Of a DNA stretch of 64,000 nucleotides, positions 35,360 through 46,258 are shown piece after piece (within the stretch, counting starts at the first letter, position 1; every line of letters starts with the position of its first letter). Source of the stretch: Rhizophagus irregularis (lineage: Eukaryota > Glomeromycota > Glomeromycetes > Glomerales > Glomeraceae). Both the position numbers and the translations under genes were made by a program. Location of the stretch: assembly GCF_026210795.1 (NCBI RefSeq), contig NC_089446.1:868001-932000 (forward strand), in the 5' to 3' direction. Below the pieces are notes generated by a model, which did not search any database, had not been told where the DNA came from, and saw nothing but the letters and a program-made list of their open reading frames with translations.

Positions 35360-35525
35360 TTATTAAACTTTCCCCTTTCATCCCTTCCTTTCACTTCACT
35401 TCGTCCCTACTTTCCCCTGTCTTTTCGTCCTTCCCCTCCCTTCCTCTATTGTCCTTTCCTTTCCCTTTCGTCCTTCCCTTGCTTTCCCTTTCGCTCTCCC
35501 TCTTTTCTTACACCTTTCTTCCTAA
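35360..35525. repeat. Polypyrimidine tract
   Basis: About 165 bases are almost entirely C and T on the plus strand (TTTCCCCTTTCATCCCTTCC and similar). It lies just upstream of the intron array in the same MITE. It could serve as a long splicing-type pyrimidine tract or form triplex DNA; both are speculative. Confidence 0.7.
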
Positions 35526-35929
35526 GGTTGCTTGCCGAAATCAAGTAGTTTAGGCCAAGGCCGAAACTTTTTTAAAACCGAAAGTTTAGGCAATTAAAAG
35601 TAAATTTGCCGAAATTATACAATGCCGAAACTTTTACCGAAAGGACGAAATTTGGCCGAAATTATTGGCCAACATTAATACTATAATTCTGGCCAGAATA
35701 ATGATCGACATGTAAATTTCCTTTTTTGGAAATTCGTGTAACGTCACGTAACACAATATCATAATTTCGGCCGAATTTTAATTTTGGCCAAAATTAAGAC
35801 CGAGTTTCAGCCTAATTTCGGCATTTTCGGCATTTGATTTGATTGGCTGAAATCTTTCGGAATTTCCTTTTTAGTTTTGGCAGGCAACCTTATTTCTTTT
35901 GCCTCTTTTTCTTGGAAGTAATGTAAGTT

Positions 35930-37600
35930 TCATTTCGAAACTTACATATTTTTTTTAATTTTTTTTTTTTTTTAATTTAAGAAACGAATTTCTTTTCATT
36001 GTTTTTTTTTTGTAGGACGCCAGCTTTAACATGAAACTGGACTTTAAGGTAAAAAACGGGAAAGTGAAGTTTTGTTAATTTAAGAAACGAACTAACGTTT
36101 CTTTTCATTATTTTTTTTTGTAGGACGCATAGGAGGACGCCGGCTTTAACATGAAACCGGACTTTAAGGTAAAAAATGGGGAAGGGGTAATGGGGTAAGG
36201 GAATTGGAGAACCAAGATTCTTAAGAATCTTGGTTTTTATTTTTTTAATATTTCGGAACGGTTACTAACCGTTCCTTTCTTTTTTATAGGTTTCGGCTTC
36301 CTGGTTCTGAAGAATGGAAAAGAACCAAGATTCGTAAGTAAACGAATCTTGGTTTAATTTTTTTTGTTTTTTTTTGTAATATTAACGAACAGTTACTAAT
36401 AACCGTTTTTTTATTTATTATTTTAGGATCAGGTTGGCTTCTGAGTTCCGAAGAACAGAAAGAACCAAGTTTCGTAAGTACAAGTATGAAACTTGGTTTA
36501 TTTTTTATTTTATTTTTTTTCCTATTATATGAACGGTTACTAACCGTTCCTTTCTTTTTCTTATAGGTTCAGCCATTTGGGTGAGTTTCCGAAGAACGGA
36601 AAAAAACTAAGATTCTGTACTATGAATCTTAGTTTTTTTTTTCTTTTTTTAATATTTGGAATGGTTATTACTAACCGTTCTTTTTCTTTTATTTTTTATA
36701 GGTTCGGTGTCTCGGGGAGGGGCTTCTGAGTTCTGAAGAACGAAAAAAAAACCAAGATTCGTAAGTATATACGAATCATGGTTTTAATTTGTTTTTTTTT
36801 TAATTTTATTAATGAACGGTTACTAATAACCGTTCTTTCTTTTTTTAGGTTCGCGAGTTCCGAAAAACAGAAAAGAACCAAGATTCGTAAGTATATACGA
36901 ATCTTGGTTTTAATTTTTTTGTTTTGTTTAATTTTATTAATGAATGGTTACTAATAACCGTTCTTTTCTTTTTTTAGGTTCAGGTAGGCTTCCGATCTTT
37001 GGAAAAAGTAGAACCAAGATTCGTAAGTAAGTACGAATCTTGGTTTAATTTTTTTATTATTATTATTACGAACGGTTACTAATAACCGTTCTTTTCTTTT
37101 TTTTTAGGATCAGGTGGATTTCTGAATTCTGAAGTACGGAAAAGAACCAAGATTCGTAAGTATATACGAATTTTAGTTTTGTTTTTGTTTTTTTTTTTAC
37201 TATTTGGAACGGTTTACTAACTGTTCCTTTCTTTTATTTTTTAGGTTTCGGGTTGACTTTTAAAGATCGGAAGAAAAGGAACCAAGATTCGTAAGTAAGT
37301 ATGAATCTTGGTTTATTTTTTATTTTTATTTTTTATTATTTTGGAACGGGTACTAACCGTTCCTTTCTTTTATTTTATAGGTTCGGGTGGGCTTCCAAGT
37401 TCTGGAGAACGGAAAAAGATCAAGATTCGTAGGTATATACGAATCTTGGTTAAATTTTTTTTATTAATATTAATGAACGGTTACTAATAACCGTTCTTTT
37501 CTTTTTTTAATAGGTTTGGGTGGATTTCTGACGAATGGATGAACCAAAACCAAGATTCGTAAGTACGAATCATAGTTTATTTTATTATTATTATTTTATT
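35930..37600 (+). other. Tandem mini-exon/intron array with splice-site and branch-point hairpins
   Basis: Units of about 130-145 bp repeat about twelve times. The best intron predictions are 36334-36426, 36474-36566, 36617-36701, 36761-36848, 36887-36977, 37023-37107, 37156-37244, 37291-37380 and 37429-37513. Most start GTAAGT and all end in a T-rich tract plus AG. The exons between them are 38-59 nt. Each intron holds GGTTACTAATAACC or a variant: a stem with the branch-point motif ACTAAT/ACTAAC in the loop. The donor lies within a second stem (CCAAGATTC .. GAATCTTGG). Two earlier units (36015-36048, 36124-36168) have a different exon with CTTTAACATGAAAC. No long frame runs through the exons, so a coding role is unlikely. 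Confidence 0.8.
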
Positions 37601-38085
37601 ATAATTTTGAATTAGCAATATTTATTTGTAATTTAGATAGATGCTAATAATAATAATATAATTATAAAGTTTTTAAGTATTTAATTAATAAATACATTTA
37701 ATAAATTTGATAATAAAAATTGAAATAAATTCAGAAAAAAATAGTCCGATTTTTGTCTGATTTAAGTTTTGAAGTACATCTAATTGACTGTCTGAATTTA
37801 GTATGATTTAATTCTGATTTATGTCCGATTTAAGTTCTGAAGTACATCTGATTGGCAGTCAATCGGATAACAATCGGAATATATTTTTTGTAAAAATCAG
37901 ACATATTTTAGCCGTAATTCGACCTAAAATCGGATATCTGATTTTTAGCCGATTTGCCTTATTTCGACTAGTGCAAAATATAATGGTCCAAAATTTATAT
38001 ATTTGATAAATAATAACTAAAAGTACTTGATTTTTAATTTTTTTTCTTATACCATCCTTTTTTCTTTTTTAAAATAAAATAGAAT
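37600..38085. other. Right subterminal part of the CACTA MITE and short spacer
   Basis: GAAGTACATCTAATTGACTG and GAAGTACATCTGATTGGCAG are two copies of one subterminal block, with TCCGATTT.TGTCTGATTTAAG words, leading to the terminus at 37973. The spacer after it has no gene. Confidence 0.6.
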
Positions 38086-39580
38086 ACTGTTAAAATAGGA
38101 CCCTAGACATCTAGGGATGGTAAAGTCCTAGGTCCTGGACTTAAAGACTTGGTTCTAGGACCTGGTCTGCAGATCTTTAGGTTCAAATTTTGGACCAGAA
38201 GCAGACCAAGTCCTAAAAAGTCCTAGCCAATAAGGTTATAAGAGATCCATATATTTAAATTATATATGTATAATTTGCTGTAAATTTGATTTTAAGTAAT
38301 TATAAATTATAAAAAAGTGTATTGCAATATTGCAATATAATTTTTATATTATTAAAATCATATAAAAAATGAGTTGCGATATTGGGATTCACATTTTTAT
38401 ATTAAATCATATAAAAAAGTGAATCGTGATACCGCAACTCACTTTTTTTATATAAAATCAATATAAAAAAGTGAATCGCGATACCGCAACTTACTTTTTT
38501 TATATAAAATCAATATAAAAAAGTGAATCGCGATACCGACACTTACTTTTTTTATATAAAATCAATATAAAAAAGTGAATCGCGATACCGCAACTCACTT
38601 TTTTTTATATTCTTTTTTTATATTTTTTTTTTAGGCATACTTCCCGGGTTACCAGAGAGTGCAATTTGCGTTTAAAATCAATATAAAAAAGTGAATCCCA
38701 ATATTGCAACTCACTTTTTTTATATTTAGTTATTACTAAATTCATAAAATCTATAAATAACTTAATCAGGACCAGGTCCAGGGACTAGGTTCAGGACTGG
38801 TCCTAACAGGACCTGATCTGCAGGTCCGTTCAATAGGACTTATAGGTCCCTAGGACCAGGACTGGATCAGGATTAATCTAACCATCCCTACAGACATCAC
38901 ATATATAACTCACATTTGAGCTTTAGCAAATTCAATCAAAATTAGGTTAAACTCATAATTTTAGATAGAGCAAATTAATTGAAAATTAATTAAAAGTCAT
39001 AATTATGAGTTTTAGCAAATTGTGTTGATTTTACAAAGTCATATTTTATATTTGAGCAAATTGGTACTTTTTTTTGAATTTAACTTATCCTTTTTTTTTT
39101 AACTTTTATTGATAATATTTTAAAAATATTAGTTTTGGAGTCAGGGTTATATTTTGGCCAAAATTAAGTATAATTCCAGACAAAATTAAGCATAATGCAG
39201 GCCAAAAACCGTTTGATTAGTTTCGCAACATTTTTTTTATTTTCAGTTTTTTGCAATTATCTCGGCATCCAGTAATCCGATTTATGCGGATTTTTTTTAA
39301 TTTGTAGAGCTCAATAAAGGCTACAAAACAAAAAAATGTTCGCATAAATTGGACCACTGGATGCCGAGATAATTGCAAAAAACATGATTTTTTTTGAAAT
39401 TTAGGCCAATTTGCTAAAAAGTTATACTCATATTTTGAGTTTTAGCAAATTAGTATAGATTTAAAATGTGATAATTTGATTTTTAGCAAATTAGGTCTAT
39501 TTTAGCAGGAGCAAAAAGTGCTAAATTCATGCAGATCAGTTATGAGTTATATGTGATGTCTGGGGTTCTGTTAAAATATA
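38085..39580. mobile_element. Foldback element interrupted by a hAT MITE
   Basis: ACTGTTAAAATAGGACCCTA then GACATC (38088) plus ACATATATAACTCA (38899) matches the minus strand of 39540-39580 (TTTTAACAGAACCCCAGACATCACATATAACTCA, given in parts). Arms rich in TTTAGCAAATT words follow on both sides. Inside the arms is an inner inverted pair at 39246-39289 and 39340-39383 (GCAATTATCTCGGCATCCAG). No gene is present. Confidence 0.65.
38112..38890. mobile_element. hAT-type MITE with internal hairpin repeats
   Basis: The ends are TAGGGATGGTAAAGTCCTAG and, on the minus strand, TAGGGATGGTTAGATTAATC, both followed by CCTGGTCC-type words. Flanking 8-mers TAGACATC (38104-38111) and CAGACATC (38891-38898) match at 7 of 8. 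The centre (about 38395-38715) is a tandem repeat of about 58 bp containing AAAAAGTGAATCGCGATACC and GCAACTCACTTTTTT, each unit able to fold on itself. No coding capacity. Confidence 0.83.
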
Positions 39581-39589
39581 AAAAAAATA

Positions 39590-41173
39590 CAGTCACCCCT
39601 CTCTACAGCGAACCTCGATATAGCGAATAACATGATATAACGGATCATACAGTGTGGTACCGATTTTAAATATGAAAAAAACCTTGATATAACGAAGTTT
39701 ACTATTTATTTACCGTATAACGTAGTACAAAGTAAAGTGTGTGAATTTCTTATATAAAAATGCCTCTTCGATATAACAGATTTTTTTTATAACGAATTTT
39801 TTTCAGTTATAATGAAGAATTTCTTTATAATTAAATGTAATTATTAATAAATATTGATGCATTATGACATTAAATATCACCCCTGTGTTTTATATTTAAA
39901 TTATGGATCAGGATTGTATCAGGATCGTATCAGGATTAATAATTCTGGCTATTTTATTTAATATTTAGGCAGAATTACATTAATTTACATTAATTCGGTT
40001 GTATTAGGATTCGATGTGAATTGTTATTAATTTATATTTATCACAGGGGTAAGGACACTCCTAGTTAAATTAATATATCATTAATAATTTATTTATTATA
40101 TAGTCAGTTATTGTTAAACAGCATTCCTACAAAAAAAAGGAATTATAATAAACATTTTTATATAGAACACTTCAGGAAGCATTCCCTATAATAAAAAAAT
40201 AAAAAAAGAACATTAGTAAATGTTCTTAAACGAAATTAAAAGAAAAAATTGAGTTGTCCCACTTACTTCTTGTCTCAAGCGTTCATTTCGAAGTCCCTAC
40301 AATAAAAAAAAATAAAAAAGAATATTAGTAAATGTTCTTAAACGAAATTAAAAGAAAAAATTGAGTTGTCCCACTTACTTCTTGTCTCAAGCGTCCATTT
40401 CGAAGTCCTTACAATAAAAAAATAAAAAAGAACATTAGTAAATGTTCTTAAACGAAATTAAAAGAAAAAATTGAGTTGTCCCACTTACTTCGTCCCAAGC
40501 TTCCATTTCGAAGTCCCTACAATAAAAAATAAAAAAGAACATTAGTAAATGTTCTTAAACGAAATTAATAAAAAAAATTGAGTTCCCCACTTACTTCTTG
40601 TCTCAAGCGTCCATTTCGAAGTCCCTACAATAAAAAAATAAAAAAGAACATTAGTAAATGTTCTTAAACGAAATTAATAAAAAAAATCGAGTTCCCCACT
40701 TACTTCGTCTCAAGCGTCCATTTCGAAGTCCAGGAAGTTCCCTATAATAAAAAAATAAAAAAAGAACATTAGTAAATGTTCTTAAATAAAAAAAATTGAG
40801 TTCCCCACTTACTTCTCGTCTCAGGCGTCCATTTCGAAGTCCAGGAAGTTTCCTACAATAAAAAAAATAAAAAAAGAACATTAGTAAATGTTTTTAAACG
40901 AAATTAATATAAAAAACCCCCCAGTTCCCACTTACTTCTCATTCTAGGCATCTATTTTGAAGTTTAGAAAGCACCCCTATAAAAAAAAGATTAAAAAAAA
41001 TGTTAAATTATCGGTAATCAGATCAACAAGTCACATGATCTGTATAACCGATATTCCTATACCGAAGAATTCATTATACAATACCGAATAATTTGTTATA
41101 GTGTTAACGAAGTTGCTTATAACGAAGCCCTGATCAGCTGGAACCTAGGGTTCGTTATATCGAGAGAGGACTG
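39590..41173. mobile_element. Pogo/Tc1-like MITE carrying a second mini-exon/intron array
   Basis: CAGTCACCCCTCTCTACAGC on the left pairs with CAGTCCTCTCTCGATATAAC read from the right end on the minus strand. Both lead into CGAACC and both are flanked by TA (39588-39589, 41174-41175). TATAACGAA words are frequent in the subterminal parts. It has no transposase. The central 0.9 kb is the array described separately. Confidence 0.82.
40105..40990 (-). other. Second mini-exon/intron array (minus strand)
   Basis: Seven donors (GTAAGTGGGA on the minus strand) lie at about 40261, 40373, 40483, 40589, 40698, 40807 and 40930, spaced 106-123 bp. Each intron runs through AAGAACATTTACTAATGTTC, where the branch-point motif TACTAAT sits in the loop of an 8-bp stem, then a T-rich tract and TTGTAG or TATAG. 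Exons between introns are about 28-45 nt. The commonest is 30 nt (GGACTTCGAAATGGACGCTT plus GAGACAAGAA), which could be read as GLRNGRLRQE. Lengths of 28, 38 and 40 nt in other units would break that frame, so coding is doubtful. Confidence 0.78.
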
Positions 41174-41243
41174 TAGTAATAATTAATGATTGCAATTACA
41201 CTTTTTAAATTAATTTTATGAGGATAAGCCATCTAATATTTAT

Positions 41244-41587
41244 CTTTACAGAAACTTAACATTTTTAATCAATATATAATCGATATCGTTAAGTTTATCT
41301 TAACGGTATCATTTTGATATTATTTTGATATTATTTCGATATTAAATTGATATTGAAATGATAATTAAAATGATATCGAAATGACATCTTTAAATTAAAC
41401 TTAAAGATGTTGTTTTGATGTCATTTCTATTATCATTTTGATATCATATCAATATCAATTTAATATCGAAATGATATCAAAATGATAATACTTTATTTTG
41501 ATATCGTATCAATATTAAATCGATATTGATATGATATCAAAATGATATCGAAATGATATCACTTGAAAACTTAAAGTTTCTGTAAAG
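41244..41587. mobile_element. Palindromic MITE made of GATATCAAAATGATATCGAA words
   Basis: The ends are CTTTACAGAAACTTAA and TTAAAGTTTCTGTAAAG. Nearly the whole interior consists of TTTTGATAT and ATATCAAAA words that pair across the centre. No gene is present. It interrupts the transposase scrap that follows. Confidence 0.75.
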
Positions 41588-41588
41588 C

Positions 41589-41650
41589 ATATTACGCAAG
41601 CAAACTGCTGAAGCATTGGGAATTACTAAAAGTACAATTAAAATTATGAT
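41589..41650 (+). pseudogene. Scrap of a Tc1 transposase helix-turn-helix
   Basis: The plus strand reads ILRKQTAEALGITKSTIKIM, a typical Tc1-family helix-turn-helix, before the frame is lost. It lies inside the 35039-42271 element and is cut at its left by the palindromic MITE. It is the only trace I see of that element's own transposase. Confidence 0.6.
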
Positions 41651-43060
41651 ATCAAATTAAAATAAGGTATAGCAGCAGTATATTCATGCTAAAACTTTAC
41701 ATATAAAATGTAAGTAAATAATAAACTGCCTAATAATTTACAATATTGCCTTTTTAATAAATGGAAAATATCAGAATTTTTAAAATTAATTTAAATAAAC
41801 AAAGAAAAAGCATTTATTTTCTTGTTCTAAAATAGCAAAATACTATAATTATCAAAAAAAATTTTATTTCTACTTGTTACTACAAACTTTAACTAATTGA
41901 AGGTTTTTAATTAGTTGTAAAGTGTAAAATTGTAAGTTTAAGTTTTCATTCAAAATCTTTATCCATTCATGATACATTATTAAATTCATTTAAAAAAAAA
42001 AATTCCATAAGTTTTAATTAAATTTTAGATAATGGCACTTAAATATATTAAAGAATACTTTAAATATAATATAAAAAATGCACAATTAATCAATAAAAAT
42101 TTAGTGGTTATAGTAATTTTAATTGATAATACACAATTTAATCTTACACTTATATTTTTATATTTCCCAAACATATATTAATTCAAATTAAATAAATAAA
42201 TAAACATTTATATAATAAAAAATTTTTTTATTGGCATTTTGTTGAGGTATGAATCTTTTTGCACTGGCCCATATCTTTTATATCATCCAGAAACTTGAAA
42301 AAACTATTTTAAAAAAAAGAAAAAAAAACAATTTTAAAATAGTATTCCTAAAAATAAAAAAAACTTTAAAAATTGTTTTTACTTGCTGATATCCTATATC
42401 CATAATAATTCAAAAAAAATGCTTTTTATGTAGCTGCTATTTGGTTATACAATTTCAACTATATGACTTATTAAGAAATTATATAATAAGTTTATATAAA
42501 ATTAGATCCCTGCAGTATTATATGTATTCTTTGGAATCCTGTTTAAATTCCTATTCTCTACATTTATAATATAGTAAAGAAGCCATTTTACATCTTGAAT
42601 TTATTATAACAAGTTAGCAGGATTTGATTGGTTACTTTGTTAAAAAATTATTGCTAGGCATCACGTAATTCATTATATCAGGCGAGGTGAAATCCTAATG
42701 GTCATCTCATCTTAACTGTCACCCAATCCTTCGATCACGTGTCAATGCATAACGCCGGCCGAGTCTGAAGAATTTTCTGGGTGCCATTGAGGTAGACGGG
42801 TAGTTCGAATGCATTTGTTAAATTATCTAAATATTAACCTTGTCAGTTGCATTATACTGATAAGTAGGAGGTAAGTTAAAAATATTTATTTGAATATTTA
42901 TTAAAATAATTATAAACTTTCATATTTATTATTGATACAAGCGTACTGTACAAATTTCCTTCTATTTTTAAATAAGTTGTATTCACTTGCTCTAAAAGTC
43001 TCAAAAATTTGTATATTGCCTTCAGCAATAAATGAATTTACTCATCGAAACATATCTATA
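41650..43060. other. Intergenic AT-rich DNA
   Basis: No gene is seen. A short block at about 42700-42820 is richer in GC (AACGCCGGCCGAGTCTGAAG) and has no recognised function. Position 42271 is the end of the outer Tc1 element. Confidence 0.5.
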
Positions 43061-43071
43061 AATAAAGTATT

Positions 43072-45449
43072 TTAGTTATCGAAGTCAAATTTAAAAGTAG
43101 TTCTATAACTTTGACCAGTTTGCATATTCCTTGCAGTAGCAATAATTTCCATTTTTCCAAAAGTTATTCCAAGCTTAACATTTCTATCAGTACCTGAACC
43201 AGGAAGATCAGTGTGAAACTTCCCTAAAAGCTCCATACCAGGATCATTCCGATATTCTCCATCATATTCTTTAGTGTAATATAATTCATTATCCAACCTT
43301 CTTTGATATGAATATAACGGACTACAATATGTCTCGATTTCTTGATCAATATCTATTTTAGTACCACGTCTAGCTAAACAATGAAATTTTTCAATATAGC
43401 CACCAGAGGCTTTTCTATGTTCCGGATCTCCTTCTTTCTAAATAAAGTTACGTTTGATTTTTAAATGAAACATTATCAAGCAAAATTATTATATTTAAAA
43501 TAACCTACCCATTTAGTATGATAGATAATTCCATAAGTATATTTAAGAACTCTTGAAGAAATAACACATTTCATATTACCGTCATTCCCTATATTATTCA
43601 AATCATTTAGTTTTATCGATAATCCGTAAATTGCTGCTCCACGTGAAATTGCTGCCATAGGCTGAGTAGGTACTGAAATATTATTTACTCGATGACTAAA
43701 TTCTTGTTTAATTTTTTTTTGTAAATATTTTGATTCACTAAAACCTCCAACTAAGAACATTGCAGAACAAGTTTCTTGAGCATTATCTAGTTGTGCTTTT
43801 ATCAAGTGGAGAATCCTCTGGACAACAGGCTCGAATATTGATTTCATAATTTCAAAGTCAATGTCAATTACCCATTCGACTTCTTCTAAAGTTTTCCTGA
43901 TATCATCATCTGTAACGTATTGTTTTAAGATTGGAACTGCCTCCTGAATATCCAATTCATACGAAAAGTCTGGATCATCCCCTGAAAAAGGAATTTTGCA
44001 ATTTCTACAAAATTGCTGTATCAAATATTGCATTTGTCCATAATCATTATCTCTAAGCAAATCCATAGGTACATCTCCGAGTATTTTTCGTAAATATTTA
44101 ATGAATTCGGCATCAATGAAAGTACTTCCACAAAAATCTCCGGTTCTTTCAGTTATTTCGCCCAATTGCTTATCATTTATTATTTTACGAGTTGTTAAAT
44201 CTACTGTACCCCCACCGCAGTCAACTATCATAAAATTAGCTGATGTTCAAAATTATAAATAAACGAAGTTAATTATATTGTCTTTTTTTTTATTGAAGAG
44301 GAAAGTTTATTTCAAACATACTTCCTGCCCGCGCAAGATTCTGTCCTTCAAGATTTTCCATGCAATATACCGCAGCAGCTTCAGCTGAAGATAGTTAAAT
44401 ATCTAAATTTAGAATCTGAAGAAATGATTATAATATAAAATTGTGAAAATTCTTACGTTCTGTAGTAAATTGTAAATTTGTTGAACATTCTTCTTTGATC
44501 AATCCCGCATTAAATGCACATACTCTCATAATTGCTTTTGACTTATCAGAAAATTCTGCAGGAACGGTAATAACTAAAAGAATATTCTCAAAGTAATCAA
44601 TCAATGGCCAGCGTGTTTTAATTGTATCTTTAATTACCTTGAAAAAATTATATGTGCGTACGTAAAAACATCATTCTTTAAATAATAAAAAATTGGTATT
44701 ATAAGAAATATTGTACCTCGCCAATTTCCCTAAGATAGTCAGTAATAGCCTTTTTGTAATCAACTGGAAGTTTAGGTTTAACTTCATCCGATAAATCACC
44801 TAAATGTAATTTGAACAATTCAACGGGTATACTACCTTCGCTATTATCTTGCTTTCTCACTCTACGACGTTTCTTTTTAGCTAGAGCTGGTGCTCCCCAA
44901 CATTTTACTTTATTATATTCGGCGTCGTATTGAAGAACTGTATTAGTTTTTAAATAACGTGTTTCACCGTGCCAAATATCATTTGAACACAGATTTCTTT
45001 CTTCACTAACATGACAATAGGCGAATCCGGAGTAGGTTGTTCCAAAGTCTAATCCAACCACAACACGGATATTACTTTCTTCAGGGCTCAATTGGTTATT
45101 ATTTTCTTCAAGACTATTATTTTCTTCAGGGCTATTATTTTCTTCAGAGCTCACTTTGTCATTATTTTCTTCAGAGCCTAATCTGTTGTAATCTTCTCCG
45201 TCGCTATCTTCCTCGTCGCTATCTTCCTCGTCACTATCTTCCTCAGAGTTTAGCTGGTCGTTGTCTTTCTTAGAGATTGGTAATTCGTCATTTTCTTCCT
45301 CAGAACCTAGTTGGTCGATATCTTTCCCAAAGATTATTAGTTCTAAATTTTCTAAATAATTGTAAAAAAGAAAATTTAACTTCGTTAATTATCAGAATCA
45401 ATGGTATCAAAAAATGTCTATTTAACGTCATATACCTACTTCGACTCAT
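43072..45449 (-). CDS. HSPA12-like Hsp70-family ATPase
   Basis: Predicted minus-strand exons are 45449-45440, 45351-44717, 44637-44457, 44384-44322, 44239-43509 and 43437-43072 (661 residues), all introns GT..AG with matching phases. The first 10-nt exon is the least certain; no ATG lies in frame at the start of the second exon. The N-terminus is acidic with repeated EENN units. Nucleotide-binding signatures are present: VVGLDFGTTYSGFAY (phosphate 1), MIVDCGGGTVDL (phosphate 2) and MFLVGGFSESKYLQ (adenosine). The divergent sequence and the absence of a standard substrate-binding domain fit the HSPA12 branch. It would be a cytosolic ATPase or signalling factor; substrates are unknown. It is the only clearly non-transposon gene that is complete in the window. 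Confidence 0.88.
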
Positions 45450-45469
45450 CTTTGATATAGTACAGTATT

Positions 45470-46250
45470 AATTTCTGAAAAATCGACATGATTTATAAGA
45501 ATTTTGCCATATGAAATACCAAACAATGATTGGTGTAAATCAGCATAGTACGATTTACGAAAAATGGGGTGAGTGGGACCAAATTGTAACATATTATGTG
45601 ATACAATAACGAATAAGACATAAAACGAGTAAGATAATGTTTCTTAAAGGGATATGTGACACTACATGTAAATTTATATTTATTTTTTTTAATTTATAAT
45701 AGTAATAAAAAAAAATGCTATAAATACATTCTTAATTGAACATAATCTTCGTGTAACCTTCGTTAAAACGGGTATACTGTACATATAATGCACCTCCTGA
45801 TACATTAGAATCAAATTTGGAGAAATTTAACTACAAAACTTCATGCAAAAGGGAAGTATCTTTATCTTACTTCTAATCAAAAATATCCTTAAATTACCTT
45901 CACTTTTAGCTTCAAACGAATATTAAAATTTATGTCGTTGTAATTTACCATTATCTTGGCGATTTTGGGTAAATGATGATAATCCGCAAGCAAAAAACTT
46001 TTATAAAAAAAATTTCTAATTTTTAAAGCAGAAATGTGGAGTACCAAGGTAAGTGATAGTGCTTATAAGTGAAGAATTATTCGTTATTTTCTTTTTTAAA
46101 ATTAAGTTTTATTTAGCGCTTACGTAGGCAAAAAAAATATTCTTGAAGATATTGAAGTTATAGAGAGATAGAAGAGGACCCGGAGGTAATTAATTATTAT
46201 TTTAGATAAAGTGATGAGGCAACTTATAATTTTATACGTTTTGGTGATGA
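45470..46250. other. Intergenic, no gene seen
   Basis: This includes the upstream region of the Hsp70-like gene. I see no clear TATA box or conserved motif. Confidence 0.45.
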
Positions 46251-46258
46251 GCTACAAC

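Larger units (their letters stand above)
35114..37973. mobile_element. Non-autonomous CACTA element carrying a mini-exon/intron array
   Basis: It starts CACTAGTCGAAATAAGGCAA and ends with the inverted copy, finishing CGACTAGTG. It is flanked by a perfect 3-bp duplication CAA (35111-35113, 37974-37976), the usual CACTA duplication size. Subterminal words (GACATTCGGCATAGC, GGCCGAAATT) match the right part of the Tnp2 element that ends at 8299. No transposase is encoded. The interior is the array described separately. It probably moved in trans using a Tnp2-type transposase. Confidence 0.88.
35039..42271. mobile_element. Dead Tc1 shell filled with nested elements
   Basis: The ends are TGGGCCAGTGCAAAAAGATT (35039, plus) and the same 20 bases on the minus strand ending at 42271. 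They are followed by CGTACCTCA and CATACCTCA, and both are flanked by TA (35037-35038, 42272-42273). The interior holds a CACTA MITE (35114-37973), a foldback with a hAT MITE (38085-39580), a pogo-like MITE (39590-41173), a palindromic MITE (41244-41587) and a transposase scrap (41589-41650). Removing the inserts leaves roughly 1-1.5 kb, normal for a Tc1 element. Confidence 0.82.

Noticed and set aside
36250-37575. Hairpins as bacterial-type terminators or a CRISPR-like array
   Set aside because: The stems sit exactly at splice-donor and branch-point motifs with T-rich tracts before AG; the genome context is fungal.
40651-40881. 76-codon minus-strand frame with GLRNGRLRR repeats
   Set aside because: It reads through predicted introns of the array; only the short exon parts recur and their lengths break the frame.
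42735-42830. Possible tRNA because of TAGTTCGAATGC
   Set aside because: No acceptor stem or anticodon arm could be built around the T-loop-like motif.
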